DNA of 64,000 nucleotides, taken from assembly GCF_000423345.1 (NCBI RefSeq), contig NZ_AUHU01000009.1, positions 1-64,000 of the forward strand, in the 5' to 3' direction. The notes under the pieces are model-generated. The model worked only from the letters and a program-made list of their open reading frames with translations, was not told where the DNA came from and made no database searches. The stretch is from Marinimicrobium agarilyticum DSM 16975 (GTDB lineage Bacteria > Pseudomonadota > Gammaproteobacteria > Pseudomonadales > Cellvibrionaceae). Shown in pieces: positions 1 to 9,532 of the stretch. A program made the translations under genes and the position numbers. The stretch's first letter is position 1. Each line of letters starts with the position of its first letter.

Positions 1-3000
1 GAAGGTGTCGGCGGCACTGCCGCCCATCAGCGCCGCCATGCCGGTCAGCGTCAGGGTGTCCGTGCCGTCGGCCAAGGTCCACTCGTTGGTCTCGAGAGTG
101 GCACCGCTGTTCAAGGTCCAGGTGGTGGCCTGATCCCGTCCGTAGAAGGTGTCCGCACCTGAGCCGTTCAGGGTTTCCAGGTTCGCAAAGCTCTTGACGC
201 GAACCGTCTCACCCTGGGAAACCGCCGGCTCACCGCTCGCGGGACTCAGTCGCCAGGTGTTGGCGGCATCACCGCTGTTGCTATTGATCGTCAGAGTGTC
301 TTTGACAGGGGCGCTGCCTCCATCAAGGGTGCCGTTAAAACCGGTACCGGCGTGCAGGGTGAAGGTGTCACCAGCGCTACCGCCGATCAAGTGATTCATA
401 CCTGTGAGCGTCAGGTACCGGTCACTATTCCGCTCAGAGGTGGATAAATTCCATGTGCCTGTTGTCTCGGAGCTCCAATAGGTGGTTTCATTCTTACCCT
501 TAAGCACGTCCGAGCCCGATCCGTTGAGCGCTTGGATATTACTGAACGCTGTTAGACGGGAGGCGTCGTCGCGTTCAATTCCATACACGCCCTCTGCGCT
601 ATGATCCAGGTTCCAGGTGTTATCACCGCCGATTACGGCCAGGGTGTTATTGGAACCGCCGCCACCGTCGATAGTGCCGGTAATGGAACCTGCAACATCG
701 TTGGCCACGTCGGGCTCCACCGCCTCGAGGATAAAAGTATCCTCTCCACTGCCACCGTTCAGGTTACCGAAACCGCTGAACGTCACCGTGCCGGAAAACA
801 ACGCCTCGGACGCATCCGGATCGTCGGGAGCACCGGAAATACTGTGCTCAATACTTCCAGCATTCTCGTCCGTAATGGTCCAGGTGTTGGTACCGTACGC
901 CATTAACAGGGACGCGTCCGCACCGCTGCCTGTTAAGCTATTGATACCGGCAATGTTCCAGGTTTCCTCCTCGGTACCAAAACCAATACTTAGAGGGTTT
1001 TCACCGTTGATCCAACCCGACAAATTTAAGGTATTGGTGTCGCCGCCAGCACCATTAACAAGACCGTCAAACGTAACATCACCGACGACCAAAAATTGAT
1101 CGTTGCCCTCACCACCGGTAACGTTTTCGATCTGGGCGAAGCTTTCCACCACGGCGTAACCGGGCTCCTCGGGGTCATCGCCCTGTGGGTCACGGTTAAT
1201 GGGCCCGCCGCTATTATCCGCGTTCAGAGTCCATTCGACGGTGTCCCCTACGTTGCTTTGAACGGCTACCTCGTCGGAGCCCCCGCCGCCCTCAATATGA
1301 GTAATGGTCGTTCCGGTCTGTACGGTAAAGCTGTCCTCTCCGCTACCCCCAATAAGATGGGTCACCCCGGTAAAGTTCAGCGCTGAAGACAGTGGAGAGG
1401 GGGCTCCATCTGGTTGAACGCTTTCCGCCGAGACTTGACCTTCAAAACCACCATCAACCAACCACCTGTTATGGCCCGATGTCACTTTCAACGTGGTGGT
1501 GCCAGTGCTACCGGTCAGATCCGTCAGGTTGCTTGCCTTCCACTCTGCGCTTTCCGTACTTTCTCCTACGACTACCGTTTGGTTGGCCATGTCGGCCAGG
1601 TTCAACGTATCGGTACCGGCCCCACCGCCATCGACTCGCAACGCACTGGTGGTGCTGGTCGGCGCAAAGGTATCATTGCCCTCGCTACCGAAAAGCGAAC
1701 TCATTCCGGAGAATGTCAGAATCTCGTCCGTTTCGGTGTTCGTAACCGTCCACTGAGTGCCGGAAACACCTTGCCAGCTGTAATTCGTCTCTCCCTCTGG
1801 AGCCGTCAGGCTATCGTCATCGCTGCCGACAAGTGTCTGAATACCGGAGAAGGAGGCGATACGTGTTAGGTCCGAGTTTGAGCTGTCCGCGACGGAACCG
1901 GCCTGCAGCTCTGTCAGAGTCCAGGCATTGGAGCCGTGCTCAACCAACAGAGAATCTTCGGAGCCTTCCGCGCTCGTCTCTTCAGTTGTCGTTCCGACAA
2001 GGCTTCCTTCAAAGATAGCGCCTTGCTCCAGAGTAAAGCGGTCAGAGCCACTGCGGCCTTCGAGGGTGCTCATGCCATCAAACGTCATTTTGTCCGTGGC
2101 GACCGCGCTGTCGTCGTCTGGGTTCCACCATTCGACGCCTCCTGCCTTGGGCCCACTTAGTACCCAGTCGTTATCCTGAACACGGCCCTTCAAGGTATCG
2201 TCACCGCTGCCGATCAAGGATTGAATATTCAGAAAAGACGAAACCTTACCGTCGCCAACATGCCCCGAAAATGCCCCATCAAGCGTCCAGATATTGGTGC
2301 CATCCTCCACCGCCAAGGCGTTGGACCCACTGTCACCCCCGTCAACTTCCGTCAACGAGACGGCACCGGACAGAAAAACCTGATCGTTACCGGTGCCGCC
2401 TTTGAACATCTGTATGTTGGAAAATTGATTCAGGTATGTCGTGGCGGTATTCCGGTCAACGCCTTCGCTCAAAGTTGCTACCCGATCACCCTCACTCCCG
2501 GGTTCCTCATAGGACCAGATATTATCGACGTTGCCCGCCACCAACTGGTTGGCTCCCGTACCGCCGTCAATACCTCCCGTCAGGGCGCCGTTACCGTCAC
2601 TGCCACGGAGGAAGGTAAACGTATCCCCGTCCGCGCCGCCGACCAGGGTATCTACGCCGGAAAAATTCAAGGTATAAGCGAACACAGGGGTTTCGTCTGA
2701 GGCAAGCACTTCCTGCGCCACAAAGCCCGCGTCTTCGTCATTGATGGTCCACTGGGTGTCATAAGAGGGAATACGCAAGGTGGTAACGTATTCACCTTCA
2801 ACGCCAGTCAGCTCAGTGATGCCTGAAATCAGCCAGTTGGAGGCAGCGACATCTTCCTGCTCACTCCTTGTGGATTCCACCTGCACCAGTGTGTTGGACG
2901 TCAGGCCAGAAAGGTCCAGGGTATTGGTACCCTCGCCCCCCAGAAGTACTAATCGGCTATCGTGGTTATTCTGCGCGACAAAGTGATCGTTTCCACTGCC

Positions 3001-6000
3001 GCCGACCAGCTGGGTCATCCCCGACAATTCGATATAAGAGTCGGCGTCTTCGTTCTTTGAAAGAGCCCACCGAGCACCACCAGTTTGGGTCCAATAGGTT
3101 CTTTCATCCCGGCCATGCAGAGTGTCACTCCCACTCCCATTCAGCGTCTCCATCCCTTCGAATGCCGAAAGCCGGACAACTTCGGGGTCAACGGTGCCAT
3201 CGACAACCGCTGGGGCGCCACCGTCATGCACCAAATGCCAGACCGAGAAGGAATCGCTATTGGCTTCAACGGTCAAGGTATCGGTGCCTTCACCACCGTC
3301 CAATGTGCCAATAAAGGCCTCGCCTGTATTGATGGTAAAGTCATCGCTTTCGCTACCACCGATCAGGTGGCTCACTCCCTCAAACGTCAGGTCGTGTATC
3401 GCCTCCCCACCGGTTTCCTCCAACGTCCACACCGACTGTGCTGAACTTTCACCCTCTAAGGTCTTGCTCTCCCTTGTCCAGCTCGTACTCTGGTTCCGGC
3501 CATGGAACGTGTCCGAGCCACTTCCGACAAGGTGTTCAAAGTTGCCAAAATCACCCAACCGATCAGCTGAACCTTCGGTGACCGCCGCGTCACCACCGGC
3601 ATCCAAGCGCCACGTTAAAGAAGTATCAGCGTTGACGATTAGCCGATCAAAGTCACCATTGGCCGCTTGCTCGTTAAGGCCGCCATCAATGGAACCCAGG
3701 AAATTCACTCCGGCGTTCAGCGTGAAGATGTCGTTTCCAGCCCCGCCGGCCAAATCCGTAAAGCCGGAGAAGGTGAATGCAGGATTCTGACCATCGACGT
3801 TCTGGATGCTGGCGGTTGTGATATGCCCCGATTTTTCGCCAGTGACGGTCCAGTGATTGGTGCCGTCAAGAAACGTTAGAACGCTCTCTACTGATCCCAC
3901 GTAGTCAACGCTTAAACCACCGGCATAGAGCTCATCACCATGCTCGAATGTAACGGATCCTTCATTCTCAATATTGAGTTGCTGGACAGGACTGCCGGAG
4001 CTGCCAACCGGCGATGTAACAGTAAGGTCAGATCCCGATTTAAGCGTTACCGTTCCGGCCGCCGTAAGCGCAACTCCACCGGCGAACTCGTTGCTAAGGG
4101 AGACCAGATCGGCGTCGCTAGAACCAATATCCAGAGTCGCCAATCCGCCTACATCCAAGGTCGTAAGTTCACCCTCAAATTCATTTTGGGAAACGCCGTT
4201 ACTATTGTTCTGGGTATCTTTTTGAATGGTCAGGTTACCGGAACAACCTTCCTGGGATATCTGGCAAGTGGCGAGAGTGGTTATGTCGCCGAGCACCAAG
4301 GCAGTATCGCCAGTGAGTGTTAAGCTAACGTCACCGCCCGACGACGAGTATGAGCCAAGCCTATCAATAATCTCCTCGGAGGCACCAGACCCTCTTTCAT
4401 TTTCGGCCCACAGTCCCAGCCCTGTCCTCTCTGAGCCATCATTGTTATCAAAGTTGGCATTGCGAGTATTGATGGCACCCTGAAAACTGTACGCGTTCGC
4501 TTCGGCGGTAAAGTTTCCACCACTGGTGAACACATCCTGTTGCACCGTTATGGTGCCGCCCGCCTTTAGATCAAAATCAAGGATATCGCGACCGTCGGCA
4601 AAAGTATCGTGAATGATACCCTGGAAGGTGATATTCCCCTCTGCATCCACATCAAATTTGGGGGGGGCAATCCAGCCGCCCTCCCGAGTCCCGTTGGAGG
4701 CAAAGGGACCGGTGTCGTTAAAGTCCCAGTCCGCGTGAAACGTGGCATTACCACCAGCGGCGATGGTCACCGAGCCGACTTGGGTGGCACCCTTAGCTTG
4801 ATCCGTCTCGAAGTCAGAATGATCAGCGTCACTATCCACCAGCTCGTCGAGGGTTTTCCAGTCAAGGCTTAGGTCTAGCCCACCGATGTCTACATTACCG
4901 CCGGCATTGATTTCTATGGAACCTGCACTGGCGCCGCCATCCCCAGTGCTGATGGTAGCGTAGACGGAATTACCATCACTATCAGTGCCAACCGCGTAAT
5001 TATTGGAGAATGAGCCAGGCTTCAGACCCTCAACGGCAGAGTCACCTACCTGAAAATTGCCGCCGCCAGTACTAGCGTCTGCCCTCAACTCTACGTTCCT
5101 AAGAGCATTTAGGGAAATGTTTCCTCCGTTGCTGCTCAGCTCCCCTCGGATGACCAGGTTCCCTTCGCTATAGTCGCTACCTTGTAATTGAAAATGATGA
5201 TCAGCTGAAACAGTATCGCCGGTTAAAAGCCCGTCACCGGCGACCATGCTGATGGCGTCGCCCGTCGATCCGGTTGCGGTCGTAATATTAGCGCTATTTT
5301 TCAATTCGATATTGTTGCCGGCGCGAATGGAAACGCTGGAGGGAGAGTCCGAGCCACCGATCACCTTATTTATGGTGACATTATCAGCAGCTCTTAGGAA
5401 CATGTTACCGGTCGTATCAAGCCGACCTTGAATATCAATATTGCGGCCGGCTAAATTGTTATCTGTATCGTCTAATCCGTCTTCAGCGCTGCAACTTTCA
5501 CCACACGCCACTCCGGCGTAAAAGCTTAAGTCACCTTCACCTAAGCTTATACCTATATTATTTCCCACTTGAATATCATCGCCAGCTTTTAGCGTCAGGT
5601 TATTTGCGCTATCTGCACTAATGGAAGCTTTTACGAAAATATCCCGCGTCGCTTCTAAAATTACATTAGTACCGTCAGTGCTGTCCTTCCCTTCGAGCAG
5701 CTCTCCTATTTTCCCCGAGGTAAATGTGGCATCTCCACCAGTTCCAACGTCCTCGGAGAATGCTATCTTGATATTACCACCACTTTCCGCCGGGATCTTA
5801 TTATCATCCTCGGTGCCGGCAGGGCCTGCAACAATAGAAATGTCCCTAGGATCCAGCAACAGCGTTCCCGCCCGTCCGAGGCCCGAGAGATTTGCGTTAC
5901 CGTCAAAGTCTAGCAACCTTTTACCTGATACCTCGGCAAAGCCGCCCTCACTTAGAGCGCCTTTTCCCTTCCCCTCCAGACTGCCGTAATAACGGGTAAT

Positions 6001-7311
6001 ATCGTCAGCCCAAACGATAATGCGGCCGCCATCGCCTGCCTTCAGAGCATTGGCTGTCAAGCTGGCTTCAGGCCCAACATAGGTGCGCCAGGCATTGCGA
6101 ATGGCGACATTACCGCCTTTATAATCACCGCCCAGTAGGATCTCGCCACCACCGGTCGCACCGGAAGCTTCCAGCAGAGACTGGTCCATCAACCCCACCT
6201 TATGCCCCAGCACTTTGACGGTGCCACCCTGGCTGGCTTGGCTGTTCGCGCCGAGCACGGCGTTTCCGGTCAGCAGCGCGGTATCCTGAGCGTGAAATTC
6301 AATATGTCCCGAGCCCGCTTGATTGGTGCCACTGGCGTGAGCTTCACCGCTATGGGTAATATTCTCTCCCAGCACGGCGATCTCGCCCGCTGACTGAACT
6401 CCACTGGACACGTCAAGGTTACCGGTATTGACCACGTCCGCTCCGGCGCCCAGCGTAAAACTGCCGTCCTCGTGGACAACCACGCTATTCGCCTGCTCCT
6501 GGTTGCCCCGGTTGACGGCCTGGGAGAACAATTCCTGGCTGGTGCTGGCGGTGAGCAGGATTTGGCCCCCCTGAGCTTCCAGCGTACCGCTGTTGCTCAG
6601 CGCCGCTTCGGCGCCCAGCTCGTCCTCCACCATGGCCCGGGTAACGCGCACGCCCATGAGGCCGTCCGGGTCAAAGGTCACCACCGCTTCTTTGCCAGCG
6701 GCCAGAGCAATCGAACCCAGACGGGCGGAAATCAATCCTTCGTTCCTGACCTGTTTACCCAACAGGGTGACGGAGCCTCCGGTCGCTGCCTGTATAATTC
6801 CCCGGTTGACCACCCGCCCCTCGACACCCTCCAGTGCCGAGAAGGTCAAGTCTCCCGCCATAAACTCGTCCACTCCGATATCCAGCCCACTGGCCAGCAT
6901 ACCGCCCACATTTACCTGAGCGCCCTCGCCAAAGACGATGCCACGTGGATTAACCAGGACCACTCGGCCATTGGCATTGATTTGCCCCAGAATCTCCGAC
7001 CCGTTGTGACTCAGAATGCGGTTCAGAGCAATGGACTGCGCGCCCGGCTGCAGGAAATTAACCACCTCATCGGCACTGACATCAAAGCTGTCCCAATCTA
7101 CCGCCAGCCGATCACTTAACTGCTCAATGGTGGTGACTTTGCCGTTGTACTCAATGGTGCCATTACCGCCGGTGACTTGACCGCCCTCCGGGCCAGCCAT
7201 GGACGGTAATGAATACAGCGCCTGACCGGCCGCCACAATAGCGACGGATAGCAAACGGGGGCGAAAGCGACGAGCGAGAGGAAGACGGTCCCTGGTCAAG
7301 TTGTTAGGCAT
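1..7311 (-). CDS. Giant two-partner-secretion exoprotein, filamentous haemagglutinin family (3' end beyond window)
   Basis: A single frame stays open for 2437 codons from the ATG at 7311 to base 1, so the C-terminus lies outside the window. An AGGAG box sits about 10 nt upstream. Residues 1-39 look like a signal peptide (basic start, hydrophobic stretch, cleavage near SMA). Next comes a TPS / haemagglutination-activity domain starting at GPEGG, with NPRGIVFG and QVNVGG near residue 120. These domains are known to direct secretion through a TpsB/Omp85-type pore and the protein then usually forms a surface beta-helix. The middle part is rich in GG, N and T. From about residue 1150 a degenerate module of roughly 130 residues repeats, with motifs such as LNGSGSDTLHGR, LIGGSGEDSF and TLDGG followed by W; the GGSGxD pieces resemble RTX calcium-binding turns. 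It lies 86 bp after lipoprotein A on the same strand. No TpsB gene is visible. Family assignment is firm; ligand and function are unknown. Confidence 0.85.
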   Translation of the reverse strand, partial: MPNNLTRDRLPLARRFRPRLLSVAIVAAGQALYSLPSMAGPEGGQVTGGNGTIEYNGKVTTIEQLSDRLAVDWDSFDVSADEVVNFLQPGAQSIALNRILSHNGSEILGQINANGRVVLVNPRGIVFGEGAQVNVGGMLASGLDIGVDEFMAGDLTFSALEGVEGRVVNRGIIQAATGGSVTLLGKQVRNEGLISARLGSIALAAGKEAVVTFDPDGLMGVRVTRAMVEDELGAEAALSNSGTLEAQGGQILLTASTSQELFSQAVNRGNQEQANSVVVHEDGSFTLGAGADVVNTGNLDVSSGVQSAGEIAVLGENITHSGEAHASGTNQAGSGHIEFHAQDTALLTGNAVLGANSQASQGGTVKVLGHKVGLMDQSLLEASGATGGGEILLGGDYKGGNVAIRNAWRTYVGPEASLTANALKAGDGGRIIVWADDITRYYGSLEGKGKGALSEGGFAEVSGKRLLDFDGNANLSGLGRAGTLLLDPRDISIVAGPAGTEDDNKIPAESGGNIKIAFSEDVGTGGDATFTSGKIGELLEGKDSTDGTNVILEATRDIFVKASISADSANNLTLKAGDDIQVGNNIGISLGEGDLSFYAGVACGESCSAEDGLDDTDNNLAGRNIDIQGRLDTTGNMFLRAADNVTINKVIGGSDSPSSVSIRAGNNIELKNSANITTATGSTGDAISMVAGDGLLTGDTVSADHHFQLQGSDYSEGNLVIRGELSSNGGNISLNALRNVELRADASTGGGNFQVGDSAVEGLKPGSFSNNYAVGTDSDGNSVYATISTGDGGASAGSIEINAGGNVDIGGLDLSLDWKTLDELVDSDADHSDFETDQAKGATQVGSVTIAAGGNATFHADWDFNDTGPFASNGTREGGWIAPPKFDVDAEGNITFQGIIHDTFADGRDILDFDLKAGGTITVQQDVFTSGGNFTAEANAYSFQGAINTRNANFDNNDGSERTGLGLWAENERGSGASEEIIDRLGSYSSSGGDVSLTLTGDTALVLGDITTLATCQISQEGCSGNLTIQKDTQNNSNGVSQNEFEGELTTLDVGGLATLDIGSSDADLVSLSNEFAGGVALTAAGTVTLKSGSDLTVTSPVGSSGSPVQQLNIENEGSVTFEHGDELYAGGLSVDYVGSVESVLTFLDGTNHWTVTGEKSGHITTASIQNVDGQNPAFTFSGFTDLAGGAGNDIFTLNAGVNFLGSIDGGLNEQAANGDFDRLIVNADTSLTWRLDAGGDAAVTEGSADRLGDFGNFEHLVGSGSDTFHGRNQSTSWTRESKTLEGESSAQSVWTLEETGGEAIHDLTFEGVSHLIGGSESDDFTINTGEAFIGTLDGGEGTDTLTVEANSDSFSVWHLVHDGGAPAVVDGTVDPEVVRLSAFEGMETLNGSGSDTLHGRDERTYWTQTGGARWALSKNEDADSYIELSGMTQLVGGSGNDHFVAQNNHDSRLVLLGGEGTNTLDLSGLTSNTLVQVESTRSEQEDVAASNWLISGITELTGVEGEYVTTLRIPSYDTQWTINDEDAGFVAQEVLASDETPVFAYTLNFSGVDTLVGGADGDTFTFLRGSDGNGALTGGIDGGTGANQLVAGNVDNIWSYEEPGSEGDRVATLSEGVDRNTATTYLNQFSNIQMFKGGTGNDQVFLSGAVSLTEVDGGDSGSNALAVEDGTNIWTLDGAFSGHVGDGKVSSFLNIQSLIGSGDDTLKGRVQDNDWVLSGPKAGGVEWWNPDDDSAVATDKMTFDGMSTLEGRSGSDRFTLEQGAIFEGSLVGTTTEETSAEGSEDSLLVEHGSNAWTLTELQAGSVADSSNSDLTRIASFSGIQTLVGSDDDSLTAPEGETNYSWQGVSGTQWTVTNTETDEILTFSGMSSLFGSEGNDTFAPTSTTSALRVDGGGAGTDTLNLADMANQTVVVGESTESAEWKASNLTDLTGSTGTTTLKVTSGHNRWLVDGGFEGQVSAESVQPDGAPSPLSSALNFTGVTHLIGGSGEDSFTVQTGTTITHIEGGGGSDEVAVQSNVGDTVEWTLNADNSGGPINRDPQGDDPEEPGYAVVESFAQIENVTGGEGNDQFLVVGDVTFDGLVNGAGGDTNTLNLSGWINGENPLSIGFGTEEETWNIAGINSLTGSGADASLLMAYGTNTWTITDENAGSIEHSISGAPDDPDASEALFSGTVTFSGFGNLNGGSGEDTFILEAVEPDVANDVAGSITGTIDGGGGSNNTLAVIGGDNTWNLDHSAEGVYGIERDDASRLTAFSNIQALNGSGSDVLKGKNETTYWSSETTGTWNLSTSERNSDRYLTLTGMNHLIGGSAGDTFTLHAGTGFNGTLDGGSAPVKDTLTINSNSGDAANTWRLSPASGEPAVSQGETVRVKSFANLETLNGSGADTFYGRDQATTWTLNSGATLETNEWTLADGTDTLTLTGMAALMGGSAADTF

Positions 7312-7397
7312 CGTTGCCGGCTCCTGAGAAAGCGATGGGTTTTTACGGTCTTAATGAATAAGAAGCTGGAGCAGGGCCCTTGAGCGGGGCCCAGTAT

Positions 7398-9401
7398 TTA
7401 GTTTTTACTAAGAATCACGCGTTCGCCGGTTTTTATATCAATGACGAACAAGCCTTCTTGATTGGCATCCACACCAATAAGGTATTCGTTGTCGTTCGAC
7501 AAATCCATGCCGGTGAAATTAATTAGCTCATTGTAAGCATGCGGTAGACTCGGACCTGAAATTACCTCATACGCGCCAGTTTCCGTATCAATGGACCAAA
7601 GCGCGTGGCTTATCCAGTCCACCCCAAGCACTCGTTGCTCGATATTGTCAGTGGCTATAGCTGATGAAAGGTAGAATCTTGGCGTGTCATTCGGCGTTCC
7701 TTCCGAAAATAACAAGGTCCGATCACCGCTCGCCAAATCCACCCAATATAAGGTTTCATGGGCATCCACCACCAGAGCTCGGTCATTGTCCGCATTGATC
7801 AACAGATCGTCGGGAGTGTCCATTACCGGCCCGGAGAAATCATCATTAGAGACAAGAGTTCTGACCCCTGAGGTCAAATCAAGCGAAACCATTGAGTCCA
7901 TGCCTTCGTCCAACATGAAGGCTCGATCACTGTTGGTCGGATCCAGACGGAGACTGGTAGGCCGTGTTACCTTAGGTTGATCCTCCGGCTGGCTATCGCG
8001 GGTCAGCAACACCTCGTACTCTTTGGTGTCCAGGTCAATACGCAGCACTCCGGGCCCTTCGCTTTTCAATCTATCCAACAAAACCAACAGCTCTCCCCCT
8101 CCCGGGGTAATCTCGAGCCCTTCTGCGTGTTCGATGATATCCAACTCGGGAGCCATATCCTGTGTAAAAAAAGCTGACCGCTTACCCGTATTAATATCGA
8201 CCGAGTAAATTACGGTATTAGTGATCCCTCCAAACAGCACCCGCTCACGCTCCTCGTCGTAGACCAACTTCAGCGGACCCTCGATGGGGAGATCGGCATC
8301 CGGAAAGGACTTCTCGATAGCCTGTCGCACCACCGTCACGCTTCCACCATCCGACAGCACATTCCCAAACTCGTCCTCGGCAGTGAGAGTAATGGTGTTG
8401 TCCCCATCGGCCAGAGTTACCGTTTTTTGCCAAGTCGCGAAGTCATCTTCGCTTTCCAAGTCCAAGTCGTTAGTACCGTTGTCGTTAGTGACTTGCAACG
8501 TCACTCGGGTAACGGTGCTGAGCGTGTCCGTGGCGGTACCCCGCACAATCACGGTATCGGCCTCGGTCGCCGTCATCGGTGTCGGAAACACAAATTCCGC
8601 CTCGGGCGGTTCGGTGTCCTCTGGCGTGCTGACGGTCCACACACCGGCCACACCGCCCACGGTGAGAGTCACTTCTCGGGTGGCGCCAGCACCGGCCGGG
8701 ACGGTGGTTTGCAAGGCGATACTCTGGTTTTCCTGAACCTCGCCGGCCTCGGCGGTAAAGTCGCCGCCGTCGATGGCATAGAGGCCGTTCTCAACCGAGA
8801 TGGTCGCTGCGTCGTTGATGCCGGTAATGGTGACGGTACCACTGGTGACCTCGGCTTCCGGTTCCTGATCGTTCAAGGGCGCGAAGCTGAAGGTATCCGG
8901 GGTGGTGTCTCGTTCCTGTGTGGTCACCGTAAAGGTGCCGCTCACACCCCCGATGGTCAGGGTGACGGAAGCTTCGGTGGCGAAGCCCTCTGGGGCGGTC
9001 AGCTGGACGGTGACGCTGTCGCCGCTCTCCACCGTTCCTTCGCCCTGTGTGTAGTCCCCGCCATTGACGGCATAAGCGCCACCGGCGATACCGATGGTTG
9101 TGGCCGCATCGATTTCGCTGACGGTGATGGCGTTGCTGGTGACGGTGGCACCACGTTCAACACCGGTCTGCGGCTCAAAGGAGAACTCGGCGGGCTCCAC
9201 ATCCGCCGGGGCGCTTGAGCTGGACGCAGCGGCGCTGGAGGACTGTCCAACACTGGAGCTTGAAGCCACGCTGCTGGAGGGCTGCCCGGCACTGGAGCTG
9301 GCGGCAGGTGGATTGGGACCGCTATCACTCCCGCCACAGGCGGTCAGTCCGAGGGTAATCAATGAGGCCAGGGTGAGTTGGCGCAACATAGGCAGGGGCA
9401 T
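7398..9401 (-). CDS. Lipoprotein A: Ig-like repeats plus beta-propeller-like C-terminus
   Basis: The 667-residue protein begins at the ATG at 9401, with AAGGAG 8 nt upstream; the in-frame GTG at 9410 overlaps that box and is rejected. Signal peptide with lipobox LTAC (acylated Cys22), then a Ser/Ala/Pro-rich linker. Two related Ig-like modules of about 90 residues follow (FSFEPQTGVERGA..., FSFAPLNDQEPEA...), then a third Ig-like domain starting at PPEAEFVFPTP. The last 300 residues repeat patterns such as VDINTGKRSAF and VDLASGDRTLL, as in SMP-30/NHL-like beta-propellers. The N-terminal part is almost identical to lipoprotein B, the rest is diverged. The giant TPS exoprotein gene follows 86 bp downstream. 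Likely an outer-membrane-anchored binding protein; a link to the exoprotein is inferred only from position. Confidence 0.85.
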   Translation of the reverse strand: MPLPMLRQLTLASLITLGLTACGGSDSGPNPPAASSSAGQPSSSVASSSSVGQSSSAAASSSSAPADVEPAEFSFEPQTGVERGATVTSNAITVSEIDAATTIGIAGGAYAVNGGDYTQGEGTVESGDSVTVQLTAPEGFATEASVTLTIGGVSGTFTVTTQERDTTPDTFSFAPLNDQEPEAEVTSGTVTITGINDAATISVENGLYAIDGGDFTAEAGEVQENQSIALQTTVPAGAGATREVTLTVGGVAGVWTVSTPEDTEPPEAEFVFPTPMTATEADTVIVRGTATDTLSTVTRVTLQVTNDNGTNDLDLESEDDFATWQKTVTLADGDNTITLTAEDEFGNVLSDGGSVTVVRQAIEKSFPDADLPIEGPLKLVYDEERERVLFGGITNTVIYSVDINTGKRSAFFTQDMAPELDIIEHAEGLEITPGGGELLVLLDRLKSEGPGVLRIDLDTKEYEVLLTRDSQPEDQPKVTRPTSLRLDPTNSDRAFMLDEGMDSMVSLDLTSGVRTLVSNDDFSGPVMDTPDDLLINADNDRALVVDAHETLYWVDLASGDRTLLFSEGTPNDTPRFYLSSAIATDNIEQRVLGVDWISHALWSIDTETGAYEVISGPSLPHAYNELINFTGMDLSNDNEYLIGVDANQEGLFVIDIKTGERVILSKN

Positions 9402-9514
9402 GACTTGCACTCCTTGTGTTCCATGTCAGTGGTAAATTCGGTTAGCGCCGAATTGTGCCACACTCTCGCTCCAGAAAGTGTGATCTGTTTATTAGTTGGC
9501 GCATTATCCTTCAA
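9402..9514 (-). promoter_or_regulatory. Conserved leader of lipoprotein A with two small hairpins
   Basis: This stretch is nearly identical to 12696-12808 upstream of lipoprotein B. It contains the AAGGAG ribosome-binding site and two inverted repeats: ATTCGG/CCGAAT (9436-9453) and CACACT/AGTGTG (9459-9482). Similarity ends near 9514, which marks the duplication boundary. It may carry the promoter or a structured 5' leader; no clear -10/-35 pair was assigned. Confidence 0.5.
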
Positions 9515-9532
9515 ATTTTAGAGGTTGGCGCC

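Noticed and set aside
1-4000. Repetitive DNA as a possible CRISPR array or tandem satellite
   Set aside because: The repeats are degenerate coding modules of about 400 bp within one open frame, not short identical repeats with spacers.
9402-9410. Upstream GTG start codons of the lipoprotein genes
   Set aside because: They overlap the AAGGAG ribosome-binding site; the ATG 9 nt downstream has correct spacing.
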